NCBI GenBank assembly: GCA_012845835.1
Contig: JABAKD010000002.1
Location: 27,764,710-27,828,709 of the forward strand
Length of the DNA: 64,000 nucleotides
Direction: 5' to 3'
Source: Undaria pinnatifida
Taxonomy: Eukaryota > Sar > Phaeophyceae > Laminariales > Alariaceae
Shown: positions 13,376 to 26,000 of the stretch, one piece after another
Layout: each line of letters opens with the position of its first letter
Position numbering within the stretch: position 1 is the first letter of the stretch
Position numbers and translations under genes: made by a program
The notes under the pieces: model-generated
The model's database searches: none
What the model was told of the DNA's origin: nothing
Seen by the model: the letters and a program-made list of their open reading frames with translations, nothing else

Positions 13376-13560
13376 TGAGGTCTTATCCTGAGGAGCTAGC
13401 TCAATATCAACATCACCCGAAACATGGCCTTGAAGGCGTTCGTTCGCGCAATCCGATCAACATCTTCTGTGCGCCAGACCGAGCGAAATATATATATATA
13501 TACTCGTAAAAAAGTATCAGACCAACCTGTAGTTCTTCACTCGAGGGGCTCAACCGGGAA
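13376..13560 (+). repeat. Dispersed repeat family C, copy C1
   Basis: A segment of about 185 bp with the words TCACCCGA, GAAGGCGTTCGTTCGCGCA and CTCGTAAAA, ending in a CACTCGAGGGGCTCAACC-like block. It is matched at 14884-15052 and 61136-61320 in the same orientation and at 19212-19395 and 22105-22285 inverted. An AT microsatellite at about 13489-13502 interrupts it. Confidence 0.65.
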
Positions 13561-13734
13561 GGTATACCTTTCTTTGGCTCAGAAATCGAACCCCTGCCGT
13601 GGAATGTCCCAGCTGCGGCTCGCCATGACAAGGCGGTGGAAAACTGTACCATCAACGCGTGCTGCTGTGCTAAGGGTTGCACTTTCGACTGATTCTACGA
13701 TAATAACCCCCCCCCCCCGCCTCTCGAATGCCAG

Positions 13735-13890
13735 GGATTTTCTTGAACGAACGTTTGCATGGCTGCTCGACACGAGGAAGGATGCTGCTATGAAAAAAGA
13801 ACGCGTTTCAGGAGGTTAAGGCCGGGAGCTGGTTTCAAAACGAGCCATTTCGTTGAAGAAAAATATGGGGGTGGGGGGGGGGGCTACCGC
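13735..13890 (+). repeat. Dispersed repeat family E, copy 1
   Basis: It shares with 15505-15720 the order GATTTTCTT, GCTCGACACGAGGAAGGA, GCTGCTAT, then TTTCAGGAGGT and GGGAGYTGGTTTCAAAAC, ending in a G run. It is partial and non-coding. It sits downstream of a family C copy at both loci, so C and E may be parts of one larger element. Confidence 0.6.
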
Positions 13891-14241
13891 AAAATAAATG
13901 CCTCTTTCGAGCCCTTCCTTGAAGAAAACTCACTTAAACAGGGCTCACAAACTAAGTTACTGAGAAGGAGTGGTGATACCTCTAAATCTATTCAATTGAT
14001 CGAACTCACAGGAGGCGTATTTTTGAAATAATCAACAGTGTTTTACAAAATGTCTTGTTACCCAACGGTAATTTCACACAATAGTTTTGGTTAGATGCGT
14101 AGACCATGGGAGTGTGCGTCGGGCTTAGCCTGCATTTCTCTCAAAGTCGGTTGTCCCTGGGTGATGCAAACAGCTCCTGAAACAAGAAAAAAGTCTGAGA
14201 AAAGAGTCATCACACGGTGGGGGCGAAGCGGAGCTCCTAAT

Positions 14242-14409
14242 ATTGCAAGATTACGGGCTGTTACAGGCACAGGCCACCCTCTGTGCAGGTCTCTCTATTA
14301 CAAGGTTACGGGCTGTTACAGACACAGGCCACCCTGTTTGCAGGTCTCTCTATTGCAAGATTACGGGCTGTTACAGACACAGGACACCCTTTTTTGCAGG
14401 TCTCGCTAC
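14242..14409 (+). repeat. Three tandem copies of a 55-bp unit
   Basis: Units begin at 14242, 14297 and 14352. Each carries AGRTTACGGGCTGTTACAG, a cacagg-cacc core and GCAGGTCTC. Divergence between units is low, mostly single substitutions plus a T-run expansion in the third. Confidence 0.9.
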
Positions 14410-14639
14410 TAGTCAGGTTCCAGGGTTGGTCACTCACTTGTATTAGATTAGCTATTCTTGTATTAGTCCCACAGCCACGGGTAGAACTAAACGCTCAACG
14501 TGTTGCAAATCCAACGAGCGAAGCATCATCCCTTTTTTCCTATACGCACATACATACTACATGCCTTCAAAGACATGTGAAACCCTTTTATACAATTTCC
14601 GTATCCTACAGCTTATGCCTTGTTAGGCTCCCGGGGCAA

Positions 14640-15430
14640 TACCATAACACTAACCCACCCTGATAAGTGGTATATCCAAAAATATGGAAGATTCGGGGAA
14701 GCACCGGTTCCACGGTCTACTAGAACATGATTCCAAGATGCGGCTCTTCAAAAACCCACTCCCACACCTCTATCCTTACGAAGCCTCAGGAAAAATGCTG
14801 AAAAAGAGCAGAAAACCACAAACAAACGGAGAACAACTGAAGACAGGGAACGGACGAGACAAAAAAACCCAGTAGCGATGTTCATGAGGAACTCAATAAT
14901 ATCTCACCCGAAACACTGTGACTTCGAAGGCGTTCGTTCGCGCACTCCGACCTTGACACTTCTCTATGCGCTACAGCAGCGACAGTCCTCAAAACATATT
15001 ATGCTCGTAAAATTGTCAGACTGACCGGTAGTTGCTCACTTGAGAAGCTAGAACAAAAAAAAACAGCCCCAAAAAACTGCAACCCCTACCGCACTATAGA
15101 GGGGACCGCGCTATAGATGGGAACGCACTACAGAGGGGAACGCACTACAGAGGTGTACAGCTTTTTTTCTGAGGTTTCTTTTACTTTCGTAGCTCAAGAC
15201 CCCTCTCCTCCCCAAAAACTGATTTTTGGAGAAAAGTAAAACTTGCCACCTCCTACCTACCGGATGAAAAAATCCCATGCATGGTCTAGGTACACAACAA
15301 CAAGAATCGCGCGAAAAAAATTTTTGGTGAAATTCCGACGGTTTGGGGTTAAGGAGCCCCGTCATTCAGAAAACCATTTTTTTTTTCTGACAAAACGTTT
15401 TACCTCTACGGTAGCAGTCATCAGCGATGA
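14640..15430 (+). repeat. Dispersed composite repeat R1, copy 2 (contains family C copy C2, 14884-15052)
   Basis: The left block (14650-14800, with AAGATGCGGCTCTTC) and the right block (15160-15420, with TTTTTTTCTGAGGTTT and GGAGCCCCGTCATTCAGAAA) match 7630-8280. Between them lies a family C copy and a short run of CACTA(T/C)AGAGGGGA-like 18-bp units at about 15090-15152. Non-coding. Confidence 0.6.
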
Positions 15431-15504
15431 CTCAAGATGACTTGCTACCCATGCCGTAGCACTTGCCCAACGCAACTGACTGATTCCCCCCAAGAAAAAA
15501 AACA

Positions 15505-15720
15505 GCGATTTTCTTACGCGAGCGTTTTGTGGCCGCTCGACACGAGGAAGGACGCTGCTATTAAAAAATAGTCTCCATACGTTTCATTGTTTGCAAAAAA
15601 GGAGTATCGAACGATAACGTCGGGGTGGCAAGGGGCACCACCGTATTTCAGGAGGTACGGCCGGGAGTTGGTTTCAAAACCGGCGTTTTCGTTAAAAGAA
15701 AAGTTGGGGGGGACTACCGA
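15505..15720 (+). repeat. Dispersed repeat family E, copy 2
   Basis: Second copy of the GCTCGACACGAGGAAGGA block found at 13735, with an added segment of about 55 bp in the middle. It ends in a G run before a TACCGAAGTAAGACT tail. Confidence 0.55.
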
Positions 15721-18469
15721 AGTAAGACTCAACTACTACTGTAGTGCGGAAGCCGCCGCCCGAGGCAGGCGACGGGGGTCGAGCACAAAAAGCGGGGGCG
15801 CGCGCGGGAGCGTGGTGTGATACATCCAGCTCGCCAACAGTCCGCTGGACGAGCGGACTGGGGGGGAAGGGAGCGGCAGGAACGGTCGTCCAGCTGCCGA
15901 TGAGGTCAACTCATGATAAGAGTACAACTTAACAGCTGCCGACGCCGCCAAGTGTGAGCGTATAGAGTCCCGGGACACACGAACGTATCTCTTCCAGGTT
16001 TCAGTCTAATGAGCAGGCCCCGCGATGCCACTCACCTGAGTCTCTTGACCTCTAGAACTGCACCCGCAGAGTAATGGGGAACTAATCACTCAAAATCAGT
16101 GTGGGATAATATTAATTTACAGAGTCGTGAAAAAAAAGGGTTAAGAATATTTGTGTTTAACTAGCCAAACCCAGACTATTCCATGCTCGGAGCCGATGTC
16201 GTGGTGGAGATGTCGTCGAGGAGGGTCTTGGTGCCGAGTTCCCTTGTCGATCGTCGTTCACAGCCGACGCGAGCTGATTTTTTTCACGCATTTCATGCAA
16301 GGAGATTGCTAGGCCTAGAGTGACTCGAAGGGAACCAAGAGGGTCCGCCACGAATCTGCGGCGGGATAATCTCCGGCGGCTTTTTGTCCGGGGACGGGTA
16401 AACGCGGTCAATGACGAGGAAAGTCCCGAGATCTTACACTGCCTGACCGGTGACGTGTCCTTAACTACGATACTGTAGGTATCTCCGACCCTGTTTTCCA
16501 GCTTGTTGTATTACCCAATTATATCCCATGAAAAAAAGTGTCTGGCAGGAGGGGGGGGGCGGTTCGATTGTTGACTCACTCGTGCCCTGTTTTTCCTTCA
16601 CGCATTGGCTATGCCATCCAAGAAATACGATAGTATATTTCCGGGGGCATTCTACCGCAGCAGTATCCTTGACCCCCAAATATTTTAAAGGGGTCTTGAA
16701 ACGCGGGGAAACCGTCTCTAAGCCCATCAGTTGCTTGACTGAGCGCACGTCGGCACCTGGCTGGTATTCCGTGTTTTCCCACGAATAAACAAAACTTTTT
16801 CTCCCAAAAAACGGGAAAGGAATCGTGATTCTCAAAAGAGTCGCAGTTTTCGGGCGACGTTACGCGAGCGCGTCTCAACCGCGGCGTAATAAAGCAGGCA
16901 CGCTCTGCCACCCCACACAAACCGCCGCTTAACATTTTCGGGGCTTAACGCCTTTACAGCTGGAAACCCGTTTTGGGGACGAACTTACTTGAAATTTGTA
17001 TAGGGAGGTTTTGGGGCTCCAAAGGGATGAGGGGGAAAATACTGACGAAAAAAAAACTGACGATTGAAGCAGTATCTGTCACACATGAACCAACGCGGGT
17101 TGCCAGATTTTCTGGCGACGAATTTTACCGTCGGACTCCAACGCAAGTGTACCCGTAATATTTGGGACACGCGCATAGCTTGCACTGCGGTGTGCTGCAC
17201 GATCGGACCATCCAATATAACGCGTTATTACTTTGTTTTTGTCGCTGTACATGGAGCCTAATACGGTTAACGCAGGAGCGTCTGTCCACCCCCGAAAGCC
17301 TACCGTTACCGTACCCGGTTAGCCGGTACAGAAGTGGTCCTCTGTAGCGCTGGTTGAGGGTAGCGCCGGGCCGGTTGCCCGCTATAGTGCCAGTGAAATG
17401 GCACAGTTTTTCATTTCCATACTAAAACCTATATATTCTCCAATCCGGAGTAGCGCCGGTTGCCGCTGTAGCGCCGGTTTTTCCCGTTGGCACCTACCGG
17501 CGATTATAGAGGGACCACTCCTGTACTGCGGATCACTCCGCCATGAGGGTTCCATCCCACATTCTACCTTCGCATTGGACGCGCGCTACGCTAGAGATAG
17601 GTACCACTTTTCGGCCAATCCCCTCCCCCCCCTGAATGACGGGGCCCCCAAATCCCTCCCTATACTAATTTCAAGTATATTTGTCCCCGAAAGAGGTTTG
17701 CAGCGGTGTAGGCGTCAACCCCCCAAAACCGTCCAAAAAATGTCATTCTTGGGTGTCCCAATACATATTTCGGTACACATACCGTAGGCCATGGGTTTGT
17801 TTGTTCGCCGGATTGCACTTTCATCTATTACTCAAAAAAGTTTGAGCCTCGGAAGGCGTAAGAGCCCCCCAAGCGAAGAGCAGAAGAAGAAAAAAATGAC
17901 CCTCTAACGTAGTGCTCACGAGTGCGTGCACTTTTTTCTCCAGCTCCTTCCCTTTTCGTAACCAAGGTCCAGGGTCACATGGAAGGGGGTTCTCGACCTC
18001 CATTCTCCACTTGGATATCAAGCCATGCCCACGGTTACTCCGTCGGGCAAATGACCGCAAAAAAGCAAGAGCCTTTGCCACACGCGTGCGGGCGTCATCG
18101 CCGCCAAGGCGTGCCAAAGCAAGCATTTTGAGAGATGCGTCGCGTCGGTAGGGCGTACTCTCTGCCATTCGCCATGTGTGCCGGAAAGGGTGTGCTACGT
18201 GCGACAGTGCTGTTTGTCTAGTATTAGACGTATGCCATGCCACTGAACGCAGTCAAACTTTCGCACGCCTTGCAAGGAATTACTCGCCAATATGTTGCCT
18301 ACTGCGCTTAGGCATCATCGTCACCACCTTTTCTCGGTTCAACAACAAGCACAATAGCTCGTCTTGTAAGGAAAACAAGAAAAATCATTGTACGCTGTGA
18401 AATCATTTCATTGGCCCGGGGTTACCCCTACACACCCTACCACACCCTAAAAAAATGGACAATAGGCCT
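15721..18469. other. No recognisable gene
   Basis: Mixed unique-looking sequence. A 140-codon open frame at 17821-18243 on the minus strand lies downstream of the RPAC1 gene, but has no recognisable motif or splice context. Short TAGCGCCGGT-type words recur around 17345-17480. I see nothing that supports a gene. Confidence 0.4.
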
Positions 18470-18770
18470 AGCCCCATTGTCTGATGACAGGCCTATTGTC
18501 TTTCAATAAGTGCCTACTGCAGTGGGCCTGGATAACTCACAGTAGGCCTATTGTTTGACCACAGGCCTACTGTCGATCAACAGGTTTCAGTTCCAGTGAT
18601 CCTGAACAATTGACAACAGGCCTAATGTCCGACAGTAGGCCTATTGTTTGACAGTAGTCCTATTGTCGGACGGTAGTCCTATTGTCGGACAGAAGTCCTA
18701 TTGTCTGACAGTAGGCCTATTGTCTGTCAATAGGCCTATTGCCTGTCAATAGGTTCCTATTGCAGTTGGC
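18470..18770. repeat. Palindromic 19-bp minisatellite just beyond the RPAC1 stop codon
   Basis: The best part (about 18625-18755) is a regular 19-bp tandem. Most units approximate GACAATAGGCCTATTGTC, which is its own reverse complement, plus one spacer base. Left of about 18620 the units are more diverged and irregularly spaced. The array starts about 47 bp past the RPAC1 stop (18817-18819, minus strand), so it probably lies in the 3' UTR or at the polyadenylation region, where the RNA would fold into serial hairpins. Confidence 0.85.
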
Positions 18771-18816
18771 TGCCTACCATCGCCCTCTCTCTACACACAG
18801 GGGGGGGAAGCGTCTG

Positions 18817-18924
18817 TCATGGCATGGCCTCGTCGAAGTCTATTCCCGATTCGAACGCCTCAACCTCCCCGATCAAAACGTCACACTTCTGCCGCAAGAC
18901 TTGGATGCTATCCTTCAGCAACTC
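18817..18924 (-). CDS. RPAC1: RPAC1 exon G (last exon and stop)
   Basis: 108 nt including the TGA stop at 18819-18817. The acceptor is CTCGGTTTCAG after a (CT)-rich tract. It encodes [20 protein letters not shown], then [15 protein letters not shown], the C-terminal helix found after the LPP motif throughout the family. It lies 3.5 kb from exon F because the last intron is full of repeats. Confidence 0.92.
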   Translation of the reverse strand, partial: ELLKDSIQVLRQKCDVLIGEVEAFESGIDFDEAMP

Positions 18925-21100
18925 CTGAAACCGAGAGAGAGGGGGGGGGGGGGCGGGCGATCACACGGAATAGACAGCGCGAAAGCGGGAAGCGCAGCGT
19001 GAGTGTGTGAGTGTGGGTACAGTGCCGGTCGTCCACAGCCAAGGTACAAAGATGGTCTGCTATTATCAGTCGCTAGGAACTCGCTCGAAGAGCACATCAT
19101 GTCTAACAGGTGTAACTGTCAAGTTGTCAACAGGCACTTTGCGCAGCAGAGTCATGCCACCGCAGAGGTTTCACTTTCTGGGCCAAACGTTTCTGACCTC
19201 TATAGTGTTACCGGTTGAGCGCCTCAAGCGCGGAACTATCGCTTATAAATAGTACGATAAAGTTACGAGCTTTTTTTGTTTTCTAGGACTAGCGCATGGA
19301 TATGTTTGGTCGGGCTGCGCGAACGAGTGTCTTTCCAAGTCTTTGGGTGATGATGGACGATGACGAGATGCTGAGGTCCTCGTGTTAGATGTTGCTGTCG
19401 TCAAGTTGTGCGCGTTGGTGCTACTGTCGTCTAGAAGCAGAGCTTTTCAAGGATCACGATCCGGCCGGCGGGTCGGATCGGGTCGGATCGGGTCGGATCG
19501 GGAGCCTTTTCAACACCCCGCGGAGTCGAGTCGGGTCGGGTCAGGAGGTGTTTCCGAAACCTCAGGGATCGGGTTGGGTCGGGTCAGGAGGTTATCAAAT
19601 GCCACGGGTCGGGTCGGGTCGGGTCGGGTCGGGTGACACTGACCCGACCCGACCCGCGTAATCGGACCCGAGAAAAGCGCTGGTAAATAGGCACTCGCTC
19701 AGCAGGATATCTCACATTTGTAACCGTCAACTTACACGCGCGAGCTGACAAAACAGGAACTCGCACAGCCGGATATTTCAACATCAGTTACTGTCGTCAA
19801 TTGGTGTACGCGGGTTGATAATAGGAACTGGCGCCGCAGGATACTTAATAAGTAATTATATTATCGACACCGGTGTCGTACGCTCCTTTTTTTACAACAC
19901 CGTTATTTTTCACAATTCTGCGGGAGCACACGGACACCAGATATCTCGTTGAGTACTGGGCCGTTTTGGGCACACGATAGCTTCAATGATAGCTCTATAC
20001 CACGCCGAAAACAGCTGTGGCAAGTTCCGGGATGATCCGGGGCGTGTAGCGCTAGCACAGCGCGGATGTCGTAAACTGAGAGCTTACGACACCGATGTCA
20101 TACCTAGCATTACTCATGCTGTACATATTGCACTGTAACCGCCAAACGGTGTGCGTTGGTTGATAGTTCAAAGAAATCATGTACACGATTGAATATCGGC
20201 CCCGGCGATCGCAGAACCGGCTTCAGCCCGCTCGCAAGGTGTCTCTCGTTATCTGGCGCGGTGCAAATTAGCCACAGCCTGGACAATTCCAATGCTGAAA
20301 GACACGTGCGTTTACAACCGATTATGGAAACTGTCGCTTGATTGGAAAGGCCACGACAAAATATCTACAAGGCTGTCGATCAAACAAAGTTTTCATTCGG
20401 AGAACGTCATCTAAATTCAATTGTTAATATGAACTGATCAACGAAGCGGTGTATTTCATTGTTACGGAGTGAACACAGTACTCAGAACCCACGACAAACG
20501 AAAACCTCCGCATTCCCTTGTTTTTTACCTGGCCATATTTGGTCCTGATTACGACACACTCCCCCCGCAAGCGACACCCACATTCGCTCGTAACAACACT
20601 TGGGACGAACTACGTCTAACTGCTACCATTACTATTATTAATAACACTTTGTGTTTGTTGTTTTTCACTCTGACAACGTCCATGGTCACAGTCCATAGCA
20701 TAGGAGTCATACATATATTCAAAGGATAATACATTCGTCTGCAAAAAACGAGCGGCCGGTAGGTGTATCACGCAGCTTGCAAAGATGAGTGTCGGCCCTA
20801 AATCTGTCGAACTCACAGCTGACGTATTCACAACAATTTTGTATAATACCAAATACCGTACACCACGCCCCTCCGACGATTTTCGAAGCTGATTCTATCG
20901 TCAAACGGGGAGAGTGCGACTAAACGCCGAGCGATGCATCAAGGGAAAATACCTCGAAAACGAGATCTTGATCTTTCCAAAGCGACCGGTTTTCTTGTGC
21001 GTGCCTCCGTTTGTGGGAGACACAAAAAAAAACGGCTCTTGATATTAAACCGTCCAAAGGGGTGTGCTATCTTGAGCGTTATACAGAAATAAGAAACCGG

Positions 21101-21171
<71 letters not shown>

Positions 21172-23049
21172 GCTGTTGTTGTTTTTGTTGTTGTTGTTGT
21201 GGTTGTTCTCACGTCAACACGCCTCTCACTACGTCAGCTAGAGCATCAAGGTACCGTCTTTTTTTTTCTCGTTTTATGTATTGGCGGTACCCGAGACGGT
21301 GTTTACTTAGATCATATTGTGCGTAGTGGAGAAAGCTGACCTCCTTGCAAGGGGGATGATATCACATAGCGCGCACACGGTAGAGCGCCCGCCCACGAGG
21401 CAGTTACATAGTATCCTCATTACTGTCTCTGGAAGTGACCACACCAAAAAACGAAATAGACTAACTCGAAGCTGCCATTCGCATGCAAGAAACTACGCAC
21501 AAGGTGCGGAAGTTCGCCTCGCAAGTGGGTCTTAGTACGATGCAGCTCACCCTTCATACGACTCGCCAAACACCTCATTCCGTCCCAGCATAGTAGGAAT
21601 GCGATGGACTAATAGCTATACGGCTATGCATGAAATGAGTACACCCCCCCACCCCCCCCCCGCCCCGTGTCTGCGCAGGCCTCGGGGATGGTAACTCCCG
21701 TACAACAATCAAGATGAAACAGCCTCACAAAAAAATATTTTCGAGGCTAATGTTCTCCGCACAATGGGGGGCACAGCACAACCAAAACGGTGGCATTGGA
21801 AACATTCCGTCGAGATAGTCGCATAGATGCATCGCTCGGCGTTTGTTTGCGCCTTCCCCCGTTCGCCGACGAAATTGGCGATGGAAACTCGCCCGAGGGG
21901 AGGGTGTGCAGGTGACCTTGCGTTGTTGTTACACGCACGGTTTTATGGAAGAATCACACCGACAGCCGCCGACGTGAAACCAACAAACTTAAAGGCTTAT
22001 TCCCCCGCACCCCTCGCCAATCGGCCACAGCAAAGCACGGTTGTATTGCGTTTCGCGCGAGTAATCCCACGGCCGGTTTTCCATTTTTTTCGGGGCTCAA
22101 CGTTCCCGACCGGTTGAGCTCTCCAAGTGAGTAACTGCCGGTTCGTCTGATACTTTTCACGAGTATGTAACTACCAGGTGCAGATTTCTTTCAGGACTAG
22201 CGCACAGAGAAGTGTTGAGGTCGGATTGCGCGAACGGACGCCATCCAAGTCATGTAGTATCGGGTGAGATAGCAAGCTCCTCATTTCAGTAGCCCAGAAA
22301 TTTATCAGAAAAGGCTGCACCTCTACCTTTTGGTATGACCCGTCTACAATATTCGAGCCTTAAACTTATCGAACCCACAGCTGACGTATATACTTCAAGT
22401 AGTTTTACAAAAAAATACATACCCCTGGAGGGATGAACTCAAGCTATTATACCTTTGGAGGAAGCATCCCGACGGACTCGATGCCGAAGATGAAATGGTC
22501 CGCGATTCTAGTGAGCGACACCTTGTCGCTCCACCCGGGCTCCCGGATGCATTCCCGGCACATGGTGCAATCTCGTGGACGCGCCACCTTCTCGACGAAC
22601 GAAACCAAACAGCAAATTTGCAGAAAAATAAGAGCAGTGCTCAGTCGCAGCAAAACGAGAAAAAAAGCACAAGCGAACACACTATACGCCAACACACCGG
22701 TCGCAAAAACAATGAGAGAAATGTCCACAAACAGACAGCTTACTAACTACACAACGAGCGGCCGGTGTATCACGCAGCTTGCAAAGATGAGGATCGACCC
22801 TAAATCTGTCGAACTCACAGCTGACGTTGTTAGAATAATTTTATAAAATAGCAATAATGTATGAGGAAAAGCGAGAGACAGTCACACGTCCAAGACAGCT
22901 GTTGGCACAAAACGGCAGATCGAGCCCGACACAGAGGGCAATACCTGTGTATACATAGGGGGTGGAAATCGATGTCGATATCGCCGCGCGAGTCAGCCAA
23001 TGGCAACGACAGCGGCAGTCGCTCATCACAAAAAATTAATAAGACGAAC

Positions 23050-23085
<36 letters not shown>

Positions 23086-26000
23086 ACTTAAACGCGAGTA
23101 TTGGCGTGTGTAATTGCGTAGGTGCCAACGTCGTTCACAAAACGCCCGTTAACACGCCATCATCATCATCATTTGTGAGCTGGACCAAGGGGCGTAAAGA
23201 CTGCTGACATGAACGGATCAAAACAGTTCAGGGCACTTCACGAGTCATTACCCGGCCCGCCGATCATGCCAGGAGGTTATCAAAACCTCGCGGGACGGGT
23301 CAGGAGGTGTCTGAAATCTCACGGGACGGGACGGGCCGGGTCACAAGGTTTCCAAAAATATCGCGGGCCGGGACGGGTTACCCTGACTCGACCTGACCCG
23401 TGAAAAGCGACCATTTTCCCTTTAAAGGTCCTGAAATGATTTACGAGGTTTTTTTCGAGCCGGTTCGGCCAAGTCTCACCGTTGCCCGCTTGTCCCCACC
23501 GCCTAAGTCTTCGATGTCGAACACATTCAGCGGACACTTGGCCACCAGCTCCTCCGCCTCTTCCCCTTCCACGTCCTCCTTCAGGGTGATCACCGGCAGC
23601 AGGCGGTAGCTCGCCGTAGCCACAGGGGAAAACTTCGCGTGATCTTTTCCCACGCCCTTTCGGCAGTGCATCTGCAGAGCGAACAAACACCACGTCGCAT
23701 TATGGCGGGGGGGGTGCGATGGGGGGGAGGGGAGGGGATGGGGTAACGTGGGGTGGGGTGGGGTGGGGTGGGGTGGGGTGGGGTGGGGTGGGGTGGGGTG
23801 GGGTGGGGTGGAGTGAGGTGGGGTGGGGTGGGGTAAGGTGCGGTGGGGTGGGTGGGGGTAGGGAGGGCTCGTTTGCCGCACAAGGCGCGCTTTCGGAGTT
23901 CGTTGATATGCATCCCACATGCACATAAAGAAAGCTGGGCTAAAACGTAAGACCGCTTGTGGAGATTTTTGCCAAGCGCTCAACCTACATCGTAGGAATA
24001 ATACTGCAAAAATCAACCTATACTAATTGCAAGTAGTTTTTCATCCCAATAAAGGTCTTCCCCCAAAAGCCCGGGGTGCAGTTCGGACGACACCAGACGG
24101 ACACAAGCTTGGCCAAAATATTGCGCAAGCTTCATCCTCGGCAACCAGGAGAGACACGTTCGTCTGAATCGCTTGGGGGGACATGCGCGCGAAGCACTTG
24201 GTGCGTGGATTCCGAGCATAGTACGAGGAACACAGTAGCAGTACACAGCAGTTCCCGTCCAACCCCGCGACGGCGACAAAAACAACGACAATCACAATAA
24301 TTCAAAGACCCTTTCGCTACTGCAAAAACGGTTCACGTCGAACTCCAGGATTAGTCTTTAACCCACAACATGGAGCAAAATCTGGACCCCTTTTTTCACG
24401 TACGATAGGCAAAAATCATTCCACCCGAACTCCTACAAGTGTTTTCACCGGAAACGTGGAGGCAGGTTTACAACGTCAGTCGCGTCAGAAGTAGTGTCGG
24501 CAGGGGAATGAAAAACGTGTTGGAAAACGGCAAATTTTGCGCGCAGCAGCAGCAGCAGCACCATCAAAAACACCACCACCACCACCACCACCACCACCAA
24601 ACACAACAATGACCGCAACACGATGGCAAAATATGGGACGCAGCACAGGCCAGACCCCCTCCACCAAGCAAGGGGCTGCACCTCGCCCGAGCGACCACCA
24701 ACGTTTCAACATGCAAGATAAATAACCACCGTATAACGTAATACCAGGTAGCACACCCCCTGGGATACTTCCGACCCTAGGTTCTCCTACTTTCTCCCTG
24801 AGATCGATTAGTCCATGAGCGCATCGCTCGGCGATTCTGCTGTCCCCTGCCCCCGTTGTCGAAAAAAATAGCTTGGAAAACCGTCAGCGTTTGTGATTTC
24901 CTCGCGTGTTATATACGGTACCCAAGGTATCAGTTATCACTGCTCCCAACCACCCCGAGGTTCACCTCACCTCAGCTACAATTTCTTGTCCTGGTCTCAG
25001 CTTGGCGATGAGGATGTCATCGTGTACCGGCCGCAACCCGCCGTCCTCCTCGAAACGCTCCACCTGGGCTCCGTGCGGACACCATTCCATCGCCCCGCTG
25101 AGGAAACACGAGATAATTAAAAAAAAATACAAGAAATAAAAAGAAGAAAACTCAGAAAACAACAAGATTAAGTTTGAAAAAAAAAAACACGAAGACGAAA
25201 ACGGAAAGACACGAAAAACACGAAACAAACCTAAAACGATCAAGTCAGAAAAATGGGAAGGGAACAAAACAAGAACACAAGAACACATATAGGCTCCTTC
25301 CGATCAACTTCTGCCTCTACTGGACACCCATTTTTTCTCGCCCAGTTTCGAGAGTGTTAGCCATTGAAACAAAGTCGATCGTGACCGCGTGGCTAAGACG
25401 CATCGGAATCCGTCAAAAAAAAAAAAAACGATGATCAACGTCGCATCTCCATACTAAGCCGGTCGCCCCCGTGGCGTATCAGGTTATCCTCGAGCCTGGT
25501 ATAGGTCAGTTTCGTGAGTTCGAGCCCCGCCGAGCGCATACTCGTATAAATTCGTTGGGACTTTTCTTGTGCACAAATTTACTTGCGGAAAGCGCGAGAG
25601 CGTGAGTTAGCAGCACTCGATACAAAATCGACGAGCAGTGGGAGTGCTGAATCCTATGCGCGATAAAAAGTGAAGGCAAGAACCGGGGGGAAGAAGGGAC
25701 GACACCTGTGACCACAGCTTGTCTAGAAGCTGGAAAGTAGAAGTGTGCGAAAAAAAACACAACAACTAAACCCTACCTGGTACACGATAATATGTTGACT
25801 GCATTGTTTCAACTCTAACAGTTTTTTTTTCCCCGTGTTCAACGAGGTTTTCGAGAGAATGAAATCGACTATCAGGTAGAGGATAACCAAAAGCATAATT
25901 TGAACTCCCTGCAAAAGGACGAACAAGACGACCTAAAAATACTTTTGAAAAAATACCCAGGGGAAGGAGATAGAAAATCCTCATTCGCCCCCCAACTTCG

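Noticed and set aside
13570-13670. B-box-like GGTTCGATTT on the minus strand next to family C
   Set aside because: No convincing A box, and the other family C copies lack the sequence.
17821-18243. 140-codon minus frame downstream of RPAC1
   Set aside because: No motif, no splice support, and the RPAC1 model ends cleanly at 18817. Possibly chance.
23441-24016. 191-codon minus frame containing [11 protein letters not shown] repeats
   Set aside because: Only the 23480-23671 part is real (RPAC1 exon E). The rest is intron with (GGGGT)n.
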